In this document: positions 8,440 to 16,654 of the stretch, in pieces
How the letters are laid out: each line of letters opens with the position of its first letter
Position numbering within the stretch: position 1 is the first letter of the stretch
Assembly (NCBI GenBank): GCA_023300575.1
Contig: JALZUT010000118.1
Coordinates: 1-32,845 of the forward strand
Length of the DNA: 32,845 nucleotides
From: Olleya sp.
Lineage (GTDB): Bacteria; Bacteroidota; Bacteroidia; Flavobacteriales; Flavobacteriaceae
Direction: 5' to 3'
Made by a program: the position numbers and the translations under genes
Notes under the pieces: model-generated
The model's database searches: none
Seen by the model: only the letters and a program-made list of their open reading frames with translations
Told to the model about the DNA's origin: nothing

Positions 8440-10929
8440 TTATTTTTTAATTGCCTTTTTACTTATTGTTTGTCCATTAGACAATTCAACTTGTGCAACA
8501 TAAGCTGCTTGACTTAATTTAGCAAGGTTAAAAGTTTCAGTATTACTATTACCTTTAAAAGTATAAAAGTTTCTACCTAACACATCAAATATCTGTATAG
8601 ATTTAATAGTTAATTCGCTTCCTGTTTTAAATAATACATTGTCGTTTTGCAATTCTATTATAGATAGGTTGTTTTTGTTTAAAACAAAATCATTTGTAGA
8701 TAAACTAGCATTGTTAAAGACCACTTCAAAACGGTCGTTAAATACTCCTACTTCAGATGTAAAAGAATAATTAGATGCTGATAAATCGTGGATTGTTGCG
8801 GTTAAATTGTCTTTTAAATAAATTGTGTTATTGGTTAAGAAATTACCTTCTATAGAAGCTAATGATATGTTATAAATTGTAGCAACATCAATTGAGGTTG
8901 AAAAAGCTAATGGTACTACTTCATTTTGATTTAAACTGTTTATACTTCTACCTTGAATGGCATAGATATTTGGGTTGTTATTAATTATACTACCAAACTT
9001 AACACTATTATTTGAAGATAGATTTTTAACTGCATCATAATAAGACCCATCAAAATTATTGGTTGCTGTAGCGTTATATCCTATAAAAACTTGACTAAAA
9101 ACACCATTATCAGAAGTTAAGTTTAATCTGAATTTTTCAATACCAGAATCAACACTTTCATTATTAGTTCTTAAAAACTGAGTGTTATTATCTCTAACTC
9201 TCATACTATTACTAAAGGTTACAGTTCCAGTTGGTAATGCTCTAATTGCAGTATCAACGAAGTTAACAAAAAAGCCTTGAGCTGAAGAAATATGTCTAGT
9301 TGGAATAATTCCATCTCCTCCTGCATTTTCACCCATTCCATTAATAACAGCATAATCTGCTCCAGAAAAATTTACATTTTCATTTCCGTTAGAAGTATCA
9401 CTAGGTGGTGTGTTTTGCGACCATAAGTAAATACTGCCATCTAATGTAGCTGTTGTATTAGATGTTGACCATTGATTAGTAAGGAAAAACAAATCTACAT
9501 CTATAGCAGAAGGATAAGGATTACCTATAAAATTCCAGTTATTATCTGGCACAGCACTTGTGCTATTACTATTATCATTTCTTACTACAACAACATCAAT
9601 ATCACCATTATTTAAAGTGCCTTCAAAGATATGGTCAAAATTTGGACCACCAAAACTAATTGATGCAGGAGACATTGAAGCAGCATAACCAACACCTTGA
9701 ATCATTAAACCAGACGCAGGTTGCCAATCATCTCCATTATCGTCAATATCATCTAAAATATCTCCAGTCGTATATGTTGTAGCTGCATTATCGTTATCAA
9801 ATTCATAAGTCAAGTCTGCAAAATTCGCGGCATTAAAAGTAAAGCGCCTATCAGGATTTGCTGTAAAAAGCACATCTTCTACAGTCTCGTTAGATACAGG
9901 ACTGCTCCAATAGGTATATTCATACCAATTATTAATAGTTGCAGTAGATCTAGTTACTTGTGAAGTATTATTTGTTACAAAAAAACTACTTCCTGTATCA
10001 TCATAAACTGCTGCATTGTCTACTTGTACAAATGAGCCTTTATCTTGTATTAAAATACGCCCATTATTGGTTACATCTGTAAAAATCACTACATAATCAT
10101 CTTCCGCAATAGTTAGACTAAAACCAGGATTTACTGTTAAGCTACATGCACTAAAACTACCATTAGTAAACGTACTATAGCTACCTGTTAAACTAACAGC
10201 ATCGTTAGATAGTGGTCCAGTAACATTATCCCAACTAGTACCATTCCATGTAACAGTATTTGGACATGAAATACATGAGTAAGAACAACCTCCAACAGTT
10301 ATTAGATTTCTATTATCACTAGTAGTCCAATTTGCATTATTAGAAACTGCTGCCAATATTAATGCAGAATCTGATGTAACGGAACAATCATAATTACCAT
10401 TGTTAAAATTTCCAATATAAATTGCATTTACACCATCGGTCAAGCCAGTTGGAAGAGCTGAAGTATTATTAGTAGTAGCGTCTGTCCAACCAACATTACT
10501 AGCAAAGAATATAGCATATATAATAGTAGGTGATGCTTGTGTACCTTGAAATGCAATTATTTGATCACCACCAGCAGCTAAAGCAAAACCAGTATCTGTT
10601 TCAATAGCTGTACCATGATTAACATTATAGGTATTAGAACCTAGAGCAGTCTCTACTATTGTAACTTCTGTTCCACAAGTTAGATATGAGTCAGCAGTCC
10701 AAGTAACAATACCTTCATTGTTTCTAAAGCTACCACTAGCAAACCAGCCTTTATCTGCAAAATTAATTTGTGTCCCGTTTTCTACATCTCTTAGTAGAAC
10801 AAATGAAAACTCATCAGAATTATTGGATATCACACCATTTATAACTATGTCACCTACACTAAGTATCGTTTGTCCAAATCCTAAACCACTTACAAATAAC
10901 AGTAAAAAAAGTAATTTTATATGTTTCAT
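8440..10929 (-). CDS. Large secreted protein with type IX sorting domain, function unknown
   Basis: An 829-residue secreted protein. Signal peptide residues 1-20 (ends GLGFGQ). The N-terminal region beginning TILSVGDIVINGVISNNSDE is a module I associate with Bacteroidota surface proteins: loosely beta-rich, with SFVLLRDVENGTQINFADKGW and later EGIVTWTAD. A middle region contains CPNTVTWNGTSWDN and many Asn/Ser/Thr-rich beta strands. The last 70 or so residues (SELTIKSIQIFDVLGRNFYTFKG, then AAYVAQVELSNGQTISKKAIKK) form a type A T9SS C-terminal sorting domain, the signal for outer-membrane export and surface anchoring. No catalytic motif is recognised. It is convergent with the porZ unit and divergent from recX (45-base gap). 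Possible roles are adhesion or a surface layer, but nothing in the sequence decides this. Confidence 0.8.
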   Translation of the reverse strand: MKHIKLLFLLLFVSGLGFGQTILSVGDIVINGVISNNSDEFSFVLLRDVENGTQINFADKGWFASGSFRNNEGIVTWTADSYLTCGTEVTIVETALGSNTYNVNHGTAIETDTGFALAAGGDQIIAFQGTQASPTIIYAIFFASNVGWTDATTNNTSALPTGLTDGVNAIYIGNFNNGNYDCSVTSDSALILAAVSNNANWTTSDNRNLITVGGCSYSCISCPNTVTWNGTSWDNVTGPLSNDAVSLTGSYSTFTNGSFSACSLTVNPGFSLTIAEDDYVVIFTDVTNNGRILIQDKGSFVQVDNAAVYDDTGSSFFVTNNTSQVTRSTATINNWYEYTYWSSPVSNETVEDVLFTANPDRRFTFNAANFADLTYEFDNDNAATTYTTGDILDDIDDNGDDWQPASGLMIQGVGYAASMSPASISFGGPNFDHIFEGTLNNGDIDVVVVRNDNSNSTSAVPDNNWNFIGNPYPSAIDVDLFFLTNQWSTSNTTATLDGSIYLWSQNTPPSDTSNGNENVNFSGADYAVINGMGENAGGDGIIPTRHISSAQGFFVNFVDTAIRALPTGTVTFSNSMRVRDNNTQFLRTNNESVDSGIEKFRLNLTSDNGVFSQVFIGYNATATNNFDGSYYDAVKNLSSNNSVKFGSIINNNPNIYAIQGRSINSLNQNEVVPLAFSTSIDVATIYNISLASIEGNFLTNNTIYLKDNLTATIHDLSASNYSFTSEVGVFNDRFEVVFNNASLSTNDFVLNKNNLSIIELQNDNVLFKTGSELTIKSIQIFDVLGRNFYTFKGNSNTETFNLAKLSQAAYVAQVELSNGQTISKKAIKK

Positions 10930-10942
10930 AATTTAGGGTAAT

Positions 10943-10970
10943 TTGGTTAATTAATTATAGCTTATTTTTG
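10943..10970 (+). promoter_or_regulatory. recX promoter (Bacteroidota TTG/TAnnTTTG type)
   Basis: TTG at 10943-10945 and TATTTTTG at 10963-10970 are separated by exactly 17 bases, an exact match to the flavobacterial -33/-7 consensus. The expected transcription start, about five bases past the -7 box, falls on or next to the recX ATG (10975), implying a leaderless or near-leaderless message. Confidence 0.6.
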
Positions 10971-10974
10971 ATGT

Positions 10975-11451
10975 ATGCACCAAAAAATTAAATCCTTTAC
11001 AGTAGATGAAGCTCGAAAAAAACTTGAACATTACTGTGCTTACCAAGAACGCTGTCATAAAGAAGTTAGGCAAAAATTAAAAGATTTGAATATGATACCT
11101 GAGGCTTCAGATATTATAATTGTTCATCTTTTGGAGCACAACTTTCTTAACGAAGAACGTTTTGCCAAAACATATGCTAGAGGCAAGTTCAGAATTAAAA
11201 AATGGGGCAAACGACGAATCGTTATTGAACTACAACGAAATGACATATCCAAATTTAATGTAAATCAAGCACTTACAGAAATTGATAATGATGAGTATAT
11301 CGAAGTTTTTAATGATTTAGCCGAAAAAAAAGCCGATTCTTTAAAAGAGACAGACAAATACAAGAAAAAAAAGAAACTTATTGACTATTTATTCTATAGA
11401 GGATGGGAATCTTATTTGGTCTACGACAAGGTCAATGAATTGATAAAATAA
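10975..11451 (+). CDS. recX: Regulatory protein RecX
   Basis: A 158-residue helical, basic protein. The first repeat KLEHYCAYQERCHKEVRQKL and the following HNFLNEERFAKTYARGKFRIKKWGKRRI match the three-helix RecX repeats. The RecX family binds RecA filaments and inhibits or modulates strand exchange. The ATG at 10975 gives a normal N-terminus (SFTVDEARKKLEHYC). A consensus promoter lies directly upstream and a strong terminator directly downstream, so recX is a monocistronic unit. It is not next to recA here. Confidence 0.92.
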   Translation: MHQKIKSFTVDEARKKLEHYCAYQERCHKEVRQKLKDLNMIPEASDIIIVHLLEHNFLNEERFAKTYARGKFRIKKWGKRRIVIELQRNDISKFNVNQALTEIDNDEYIEVFNDLAEKKADSLKETDKYKKKKKLIDYLFYRGWESYLVYDKVNELIK

Positions 11452-11456
11452 AGCAT

Positions 11457-11495
11457 AAAAAAGCCTTTCAGTTTTAATTCTGAAAGGCTTTTTTT
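11457..11495. terminator. Bidirectional terminator between recX and the beta-barrel gene
   Basis: A perfect 15-bp inverted repeat (11457-11471 with 11480-11494, loop 11472-11479) with six A at the left edge and a run of seven T at the right (11489-11495), placed between convergent genes. Confidence 0.88.
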
Positions 11496-11511
11496 GGAAT
11501 GAATATTTTAA

Positions 11512-12009
11512 CTATCTTAAGTTAAAAACAGCTCCAAAACTTACTGTAAATTGATTGTGAATATTTTCTGGTCCAATAGGACTTTCATCATATTTTGATA
11601 ATGGTGTATTAAATTCTGAGTATACTCCAAAACCATCAGAAAAGAAATAGCGAAAACCTAAATGTCCTCCAAAGTTTTTAGTACTTAAACTTAAACCAGG
11701 ATAAACGTCAAAATTTTCATCAATATTGATAACGTTTCCTAAGTTGGCATTAAAACGTACTTTTATATCAAAACGGTCTCCAAAATCTGCGTCAATACTA
11801 TTATCATCTTTAATAGTTAAAGCGTAAGTAGATGAAACACCTACAGAAATATTTTCTCCAAGACCATAATCATAACTTACATTAATTCCAGATGCAAAAT
11901 CTTGGAAATTACCTCCAATTTGAAATTTTTGATCGCCTTTTCCTTCAAAAGATTGTGCGTTTACTAGTCCAATACATAGTAAAGTAAATAGTAGTAATCC
12001 TTTTTTCAT
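11512..12009 (-). CDS. Small outer-membrane beta-barrel protein (DUF6646-like)
   Basis: A 165-residue exported protein: signal peptide residues 1-18 (ending VNAQ), then alternating strands such as KFQIGGNFQDFASGINVSYDYGLG and FGGHLGFRYFFSDGFGVYSE, closing with FTVSFGAVFNLR. This ends in an aromatic plus Arg, as outer-membrane barrels of about eight strands often do. I recall the family as DUF6646, restricted to Flavobacteriia; this name is from memory. Function unknown. Its start lies 12 bases beyond the stop of the JmjC/cupin gene, so the two are probably co-transcribed from the same minus-strand promoter. Confidence 0.7.
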   Translation of the reverse strand: MKKGLLLFTLLCIGLVNAQSFEGKGDQKFQIGGNFQDFASGINVSYDYGLGENISVGVSSTYALTIKDDNSIDADFGDRFDIKVRFNANLGNVINIDENFDVYPGLSLSTKNFGGHLGFRYFFSDGFGVYSEFNTPLSKYDESPIGPENIHNQFTVSFGAVFNLR

Positions 12010-12021
12010 AGTGTATTAACT

Positions 12022-12882
12022 TTATAAATTTTTATTAGTATTTGTAATGGCTTTTTGGTTTTTCCAATCAATCCATTTCTGACCTTTTATACGTCGCATT
12101 AAGTTGTCAATATTACGCATTATAAAGACATTATATATCGCTTTTCCTAAATTTTTTGGATGTCTTGCAATCGCACGCAAACTCATAGAAAAGCCAGGTG
12201 TTATATAACGCATGTAATGCCAATAGCCTTCTGGCATGTATAATACTTCGCCATGATTAAGGTTGCAAACCCAACCTTTTGCATGTTGTAGTGCTGGCCA
12301 TTTTGCAAAATCTGGATTAGAAAAATTAATATCTTCTCTAGTAATTAAAGCGTGTGGAACTTTATATAAATGTTTATTTTGTTTTTGATCAAAAAGTATA
12401 CACTCTTTTTCGCCATCAAAATGAAAATGAAAAATATTAGCTAGATCTATATCATAATGCATAAAGGTATGACTATTACGACCACCAAAAAATAGCATTG
12501 GTAAACCCTTCATGAGTCGTAAACCAAAGTCTGGAAAAGTAAAATCTTTTTGAAGTTGCGGAATTTCTTTTAAAATATTCCAAAGAAAAATACGATATTT
12601 AGTAGGTTGGCTTTTAAGTAAGTCTACATATTCGCTCATCTTCATTTTAGCATGAGGCTCGTTAAACCCGTCTTTATAATGTACAGGTCTATCGTCGTAT
12701 AAAGGCACAGTTTTATCACCTGCAACTTCTTTTATGTAGTCTAAACTCCATTTAGAATATGCTGGCCAGTTTGTTATAAACTGTTCTATAACAACAGGTT
12801 TTTGAGGTTTGAAGTAGTCTTTTATAAACGCTTGCTTTGTTATAGCCTTTACTCTTGGTATGTCTTGAAGATTTAATTTCAA
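12022..12882 (-). CDS. JmjC/cupin-like Fe(II)/2-oxoglutarate-dependent oxygenase family protein
   Basis: A 286-residue cytoplasmic protein of the cupin_8/JmjC type. The PVVIEQFITNWPAYSKWS opening (about 29-46) is the typical 'P-V-V-I-x-x-x-x-x-W-P-A-x-x-x-W' entry of this family. The iron-binding triad is visible as His142-x-Asp144 (SHTFMHYDIDLANIFHFHF) and His222 (YMPEGYWHYM). Family members hydroxylate protein or RNA-associated targets using oxygen and 2-oxoglutarate. The target here is unknown. The last 40 residues (GKAIYNVFIMRNIDNLMRRIKGQKW) are basic and helical. A TAACTTTG -7-like box lies at 12902-12909 upstream. It is probably transcribed together with the downstream barrel gene. Confidence 0.82.
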   Translation of the reverse strand: MKLNLQDIPRVKAITKQAFIKDYFKPQKPVVIEQFITNWPAYSKWSLDYIKEVAGDKTVPLYDDRPVHYKDGFNEPHAKMKMSEYVDLLKSQPTKYRIFLWNILKEIPQLQKDFTFPDFGLRLMKGLPMLFFGGRNSHTFMHYDIDLANIFHFHFDGEKECILFDQKQNKHLYKVPHALITREDINFSNPDFAKWPALQHAKGWVCNLNHGEVLYMPEGYWHYMRYITPGFSMSLRAIARHPKNLGKAIYNVFIMRNIDNLMRRIKGQKWIDWKNQKAITNTNKNL

Positions 12883-12901
12883 TATTAAAAATTTAAAACA
12901 T

Positions 12902-12909
12902 CAAAGTTA
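12902..12909 (-). promoter_or_regulatory. Possible -7 box for the JmjC/cupin gene
   Basis: Read on the minus strand this is TAACTTTG, fitting TAnnTTTG, 19 bases upstream of the start codon. No good -33 TTG lies at the right spacing, so confidence is low. Confidence 0.35.
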
Positions 12910-12957
12910 ATAAAAGCTTACAAAGTTTAAAATGTTAGTTAGATTACTTTAATTAAG

Positions 12958-14046
12958 TTAAAGTTTTGCCTTTTGTTTAGCTTCTTCGTTACGTTCTATT
13001 TTATGATCTGGTCGTGACCATTTTGGTTTTTCTCCTAAAGCTTCTAATTTAGAATCTGAAGCTTCAACCGTTTCTGGTTGCATTTTTTTAATGAATGGTT
13101 TTTGCGGGTTTAAACCTAACAATTTAAACATTTTCATATCTTCATTAACGTCTGGATTTGGCGTTGTTAGTAATTTATCTCCAGCAAAAATAGAGTTTGC
13201 ACCTGCAAAAAAGCACATAGCTTGACCTTCTCTACTCATGTCTCTTCTACCAGCACTTAAACGCACTTGTGTTTCTGGCATTATGATTCTTGTTGTTGCA
13301 ACCATACGAATCATTTCCCAGATAGAAACAGGTTCTTGCTCTTCTAAAGGTGTTCCTTCTACAGCTACTAATGCGTTAATTGGTACAGATTCTGGTTGTG
13401 GGTTTAATGTAGAAAGGGCAACTAACATACCTGCTCTGTCTTCAATTTTTTCTCCCATTCCTATAATTCCGCCAGAACAAACAGTAACGTTTGTTTTACG
13501 TACGTTGTCTATGGTTTGTAAACGGTCTTCATAACCACGCGTAGAAATTACTTTTTTATAATACTCTTCAGACGAATCTAAGTTGTGGTTATAAGCATAT
13601 AAACCAGCTTCAGCTAAACGTTGTGCTTGGTTTTCGGTAATCATACCTAAAGTACAACATACTTCCATTTCTAGTTTATTAATAGTACGAACCATTTCTA
13701 AAACTTGATCAAACTCTTCACCATCTTTAACATTACGCCAAGCTGCTCCCATGCAAACACGAGAACTTCCTGAAGACTTAGCTCTTAAAGCTTGTGCTTT
13801 TACTTGCTGTACAGACATTAGATCATTACCTTCAATATCTGTGTGGTAACGTGCAGCCTGTGGACAATAACCACAATCTTCTGGACATCCACCAGTTTTA
13901 ATAGATAGTAAAGTACTAACCTGTACCGTATTTGGGTCATGGTGTAAACGATGTACAGTAGCTGCTTCGTATAACAATTCCATCAATGGTTTGTTGTAAA
14001 TGTCTAGTATGTCTTCTTTTGTCCAATTGTGTCTTATCTCACTCAT
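12958..14046 (-). CDS. bioB: Biotin synthase BioB
   Basis: A 362-residue radical-SAM enzyme that inserts sulfur into dethiobiotin. The SAM-cluster motif Cys54-x3-Cys58-x2-Cys61 is in TGGCPEDCGYCPQAARYHT. The further conserved blocks GSSRVCMGAAWR, MEVCCTLGM and NVTVCSGGIIGMGE carry the cysteines that hold the [2Fe-2S] sulfur donor, and PETQVRLSAGRRDM carries the arginine ligand. Length is slightly above the usual 315-350 because of a charged C-terminal tail (RPDHKIERNEEAKQKAKL). It is the last biotin gene of the run, 115 bases after the ketoacyl synthase, a gap large enough for its own promoter (TATTTTTG box at 14069-14076). No terminator hairpin follows before the JmjC/cupin gene. Confidence 0.97.
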   Translation of the reverse strand: MSEIRHNWTKEDILDIYNKPLMELLYEAATVHRLHHDPNTVQVSTLLSIKTGGCPEDCGYCPQAARYHTDIEGNDLMSVQQVKAQALRAKSSGSSRVCMGAAWRNVKDGEEFDQVLEMVRTINKLEMEVCCTLGMITENQAQRLAEAGLYAYNHNLDSSEEYYKKVISTRGYEDRLQTIDNVRKTNVTVCSGGIIGMGEKIEDRAGMLVALSTLNPQPESVPINALVAVEGTPLEEQEPVSIWEMIRMVATTRIIMPETQVRLSAGRRDMSREGQAMCFFAGANSIFAGDKLLTTPNPDVNEDMKMFKLLGLNPQKPFIKKMQPETVEASDSKLEALGEKPKWSRPDHKIERNEEAKQKAKL

Positions 14047-14068
14047 AAATGGTGTCTGTTTAGTAGTT

Positions 14069-14091
14069 CAAAAATAGTCTTTTTCTATTTT
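14069..14091 (-). promoter_or_regulatory. Possible bioB promoter box overlapped by a small inverted repeat
   Basis: On the minus strand 14076-14069 reads TATTTTTG, fitting the -7 consensus, 22 bases before the bioB start. A 7-bp inverted repeat (AAAATAG at 14071-14077, CTATTTT at 14085-14091) covers it. No -33 TTG at proper spacing was found. In an AT-rich gap this may be chance. Confidence 0.35.
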
Positions 14092-14161
14092 ATTTACTCA
14101 CTAAAAATTTCTGTTTTTTTCAAAGAGTTATTAAAAGCACTCTGTTTTATTAATTTCTTTC

Positions 14162-15301
14162 CTATTTTGATAGTACTATACTTACAGCATTTCCTCCAAA
14201 ACCTACAGCATTTACTAAAATATTTTTAAGTTGATTTGGTTGCGAAGTTTCAATATATGGAACCGAAATAAATTCTTGTTTTTGAAGCATTAAAACTGCT
14301 AATTCTATACTAAGCATTCCGCTAGCACCAAAAGTGTGACCTAATTTCCACTTGTTACTTGTTAACGCTGGTATTTTGTCTTTAAAGACTTTGTGTATGG
14401 CATTTATTTCTGCTTGATCTCCTAATAGGGTTCCAGGTGTGTGTGTTACTATTGTATCAATTGCACTAGGATTTAAATTACCTAAAGCCATCGTCATTGA
14501 TTTTTGAAAACAAGTCGCTTCCGCAGATAGTGATACGTTATGCTTTAATAACTCTGTTGCATAACCATAACCGGTTATTTTAGCTAGAGCGTTAGGGTTT
14601 TCTTCTATTTCTAAACAAGCCATTGCTGCACCTTCACCAAGAATCATGGTGTTTTCCTTTTTCTTTAAATCTAAAGCTTTACACGGATATTGAGCATCAG
14701 ATTTAGAGTAAATTTTTAACGCTTGCATTTGTGCAATTGTAAAAGGTGTTAAAGGTGCTTCAGTACCACCAACTAAAAATTTAGATGCCATTCCTGCGTT
14801 TAACCAAGCAATACCATTTAGCATGGCGTGTAATGCTGTAGAGCAGGTTATAGAATGACTAATTTCGGGACCTTGAGTTTGTAAATCATGTGCTACCCAA
14901 GATGAAATATTACCTAATGTAGTAGTTGGAGAACTTAAAGTTTCGGCTTTGTAGTGTTTTAAATAGTGTGCATGAAAATTTTCAAAAAGTTGAGTGGCTC
15001 CACGAGAGGATCCAATGTTTATTCCAAAATTATCTTCTCCTTCCCATTGTGCTTGCTTTATTGCTTTTCTTGCTGAAAGCATAGCAAACAAAACCGAATT
15101 ATCTAGATTGGTATATTTTGAATCTGACCCTTTTAATGCTTCAATACTAGTTTTAGATTCTGCTGATAATTGTGCTACTAAATGTCCGTTTTTTAAAGTA
15201 AAAAAATGAACATCTTTTTTATAGTTTTCCCAAATAGCATCTGTGTTTTCTCCTAACGGAGAAACAGATTGTAATGCTGTAATGAATATTGGTTTTTGCA
15301 A
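14162..15301 (-). CDS. Beta-ketoacyl synthase (FabB/FabF-like) within the biotin cluster
   Basis: A 379-residue thiolase-fold condensing enzyme of the KAS I/II type. The active-site triad is present: Cys153 in SITCSTALHAM, His287 in IVTHTPGTLLGD and His322 in KLGHTFGASGML. It is therefore a catalytic synthase, not a chain-length factor. It is somewhat shorter than FabF (about 410). Its place between bioA and bioB suggests a dedicated role in making or extending the pimeloyl-type chain before BioF, or in supplying a related acyl-ACP; this is inference from context. No bioC, bioH or bioG is present in the window. It has its own consensus promoter immediately upstream (15319-15348). Alternative: a general fatty-acid or aryl-polyene-type synthase that is only neighbouring. 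Confidence 0.85.
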   Translation of the reverse strand: MQKPIFITALQSVSPLGENTDAIWENYKKDVHFFTLKNGHLVAQLSAESKTSIEALKGSDSKYTNLDNSVLFAMLSARKAIKQAQWEGEDNFGINIGSSRGATQLFENFHAHYLKHYKAETLSSPTTTLGNISSWVAHDLQTQGPEISHSITCSTALHAMLNGIAWLNAGMASKFLVGGTEAPLTPFTIAQMQALKIYSKSDAQYPCKALDLKKKENTMILGEGAAMACLEIEENPNALAKITGYGYATELLKHNVSLSAEATCFQKSMTMALGNLNPSAIDTIVTHTPGTLLGDQAEINAIHKVFKDKIPALTSNKWKLGHTFGASGMLSIELAVLMLQKQEFISVPYIETSQPNQLKNILVNAVGFGGNAVSIVLSK

Positions 15302-15318
15302 TTTGTATTTCTTTTTTA

Positions 15319-15348
15319 CAAAAGTAAAGTTTCTAAAAATGGAACAAA
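15319..15348 (-). promoter_or_regulatory. Internal promoter for ketoacyl synthase-bioB
   Basis: On the minus strand, TTTG (15348-15345), an 18-base spacer and TACTTTTG (15326-15319) fit the Bacteroidota consensus fully. Predicted start of transcription is near 15314, some 13 bases before the synthase ATG. It lies in the 80-base gap after bioA, so the synthase and bioB can be transcribed apart from bioF-bioD-bioA. Confidence 0.55.
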
Positions 15349-15381
15349 AGCTAATGTTGTATAAACTTATCTAACTATCGA

Positions 15382-16647
15382 TTAAAGTGTATTTAAAACG
15401 TCTTCAATTACAGTATAGATTTTTTGTAGTTCTTGTTTGGTAATCACATAAGGTGCCTGAATGTAAATGGTGTTTCCTAAAGGACGTAAAAAGACACTAT
15501 GATCTAGAAAATAATTAAAAAGTCTATCACGTAAACTGCCATAACGTGTCATTTCAATATTTAAATCTAAAGCAAAAATAATTCCTGTTTGACGTGTGTT
15601 TGCTACTTTTGGATGGTTTTTAATATGTGTATTAAATTTTTTGTGTGCTTCTATTATGTTAGCAATATTATTTTGAATAGCCTCAGATTGTAACAATTCT
15701 ATTCCTGCTAAAGCTGCAGTACAAGCTAGGGGATTTGCAGAGTAGGTGTGACCATGAAACAAGCCTTTAGCCATGTCGTCACTATAGAAAGCATCATATA
15801 TTTTTTGAGAACAACTGGTAATTGCCATAGGCATAATTCCAGCAGTTAAGGCTTTACTTAAACACATTACGTCTGGTTTGGTAGTCATAAAATCGGATGC
15901 AAAATGACGTCCTGTTTTACCAAATCCTGTCATGACTTCGTCTGCAACTGTAATAATAGTATTGGCCTTACAGAATTGTAAAATACGATCTAAACCTTCT
16001 GCATCGTGCATTTTCATAGCTGCTGCACCTTGTACTAAAGGCTCATATATAAAACCAGCAACTTTATTATTAGTTATGATGCTTTTTAGTGTCTCTAAAA
16101 TAGTTTCAATATTAGTTTTATTAGGAGTCGGAATACGTTTTACATCAATAAAAAAATCTTCAAATGGACCATTATAAACCGATAAGCCAGACACACTCAT
16201 GGCTCCGAAAGTATCACCATGAAAACTGTCTTCAAAAGCAATTAAAGTGTTACGTTTTTCACCTTTATTAAAGTGAAATTGAAGCGCCATTTTAATTCCT
16301 ATTTCTACAGAAGTCGAACCATTGTCACTAAAAAATAGTTTGTTTTGATTTTCTGGCAGTATTTTTATTAAAGCTTCACTAAGTTTTACAGCAGGTTCAT
16401 GAGTTAAACTACTAAAAACAACATGATGTAATTGTTGTAGTTGTTCCGAAACTTTGTTTGTAATATAAGGATTGCAATGTCCATACATACAGGTATACCA
16501 AGAGGCAATAGCATCGATATAGTCTTTACCATTTTCATCAGTTAATACACAGCCTTTTGCCTTAACTATAGCCAGGTTTTCTGGATGCAATTTATGCTGT
16601 GTTAAGGGATGCCAAAGGTGGTTTTTATCTCGTTCTTGTATGCTCAT
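15382..16647 (-). CDS. bioA: Adenosylmethionine-8-amino-7-oxononanoate aminotransferase BioA
   Basis: A class III PLP aminotransferase that turns KAPA into DAPA, using S-adenosylmethionine as amino donor. Start set at 16647 (MSIQERDKNHLWHPLTQHKL, 421 residues) because BioA proteins begin with this 'HLWHPLTQH' block. An in-frame ATG at 16662 would add five residues (MQNTN) that are encoded by a small hairpin repeat. Features: substrate motif ASWYTCMYGHCNP, PLP-phosphate loop DNGSTSVEIGIKMAL, DEVMTGFGKTGR, and the Schiff-base lysine in CLSKALTAG (Lys270 counted from the longer start). It follows bioD closely, with 15 bases between the bioD stop and the longer start, in an operon with bioF. Confidence 0.96.
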   Translation of the reverse strand: MSIQERDKNHLWHPLTQHKLHPENLAIVKAKGCVLTDENGKDYIDAIASWYTCMYGHCNPYITNKVSEQLQQLHHVVFSSLTHEPAVKLSEALIKILPENQNKLFFSDNGSTSVEIGIKMALQFHFNKGEKRNTLIAFEDSFHGDTFGAMSVSGLSVYNGPFEDFFIDVKRIPTPNKTNIETILETLKSIITNNKVAGFIYEPLVQGAAAMKMHDAEGLDRILQFCKANTIITVADEVMTGFGKTGRHFASDFMTTKPDVMCLSKALTAGIMPMAITSCSQKIYDAFYSDDMAKGLFHGHTYSANPLACTAALAGIELLQSEAIQNNIANIIEAHKKFNTHIKNHPKVANTRQTGIIFALDLNIEMTRYGSLRDRLFNYFLDHSVFLRPLGNTIYIQAPYVITKQELQKIYTVIEDVLNTL

Positions 16648-16654
16648 ATTAGTG

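Noticed and set aside
10718-10936. A plus-strand frame over the start of the T9SS cargo gene
   Set aside because: Antisense shadow of a long, well-supported minus-strand gene.
13238-13534. A 98-codon plus-strand frame over bioB
   Set aside because: Complement of a highly conserved enzyme, no independent features.
14029-14229. A 66-codon plus-strand open frame between bioB and the ketoacyl synthase
   Set aside because: It overlaps the 5' end of bioB and the 3' end of the synthase on the opposite strand, has a low-complexity Phe/Leu/Ile-rich sequence, and shows no family features.
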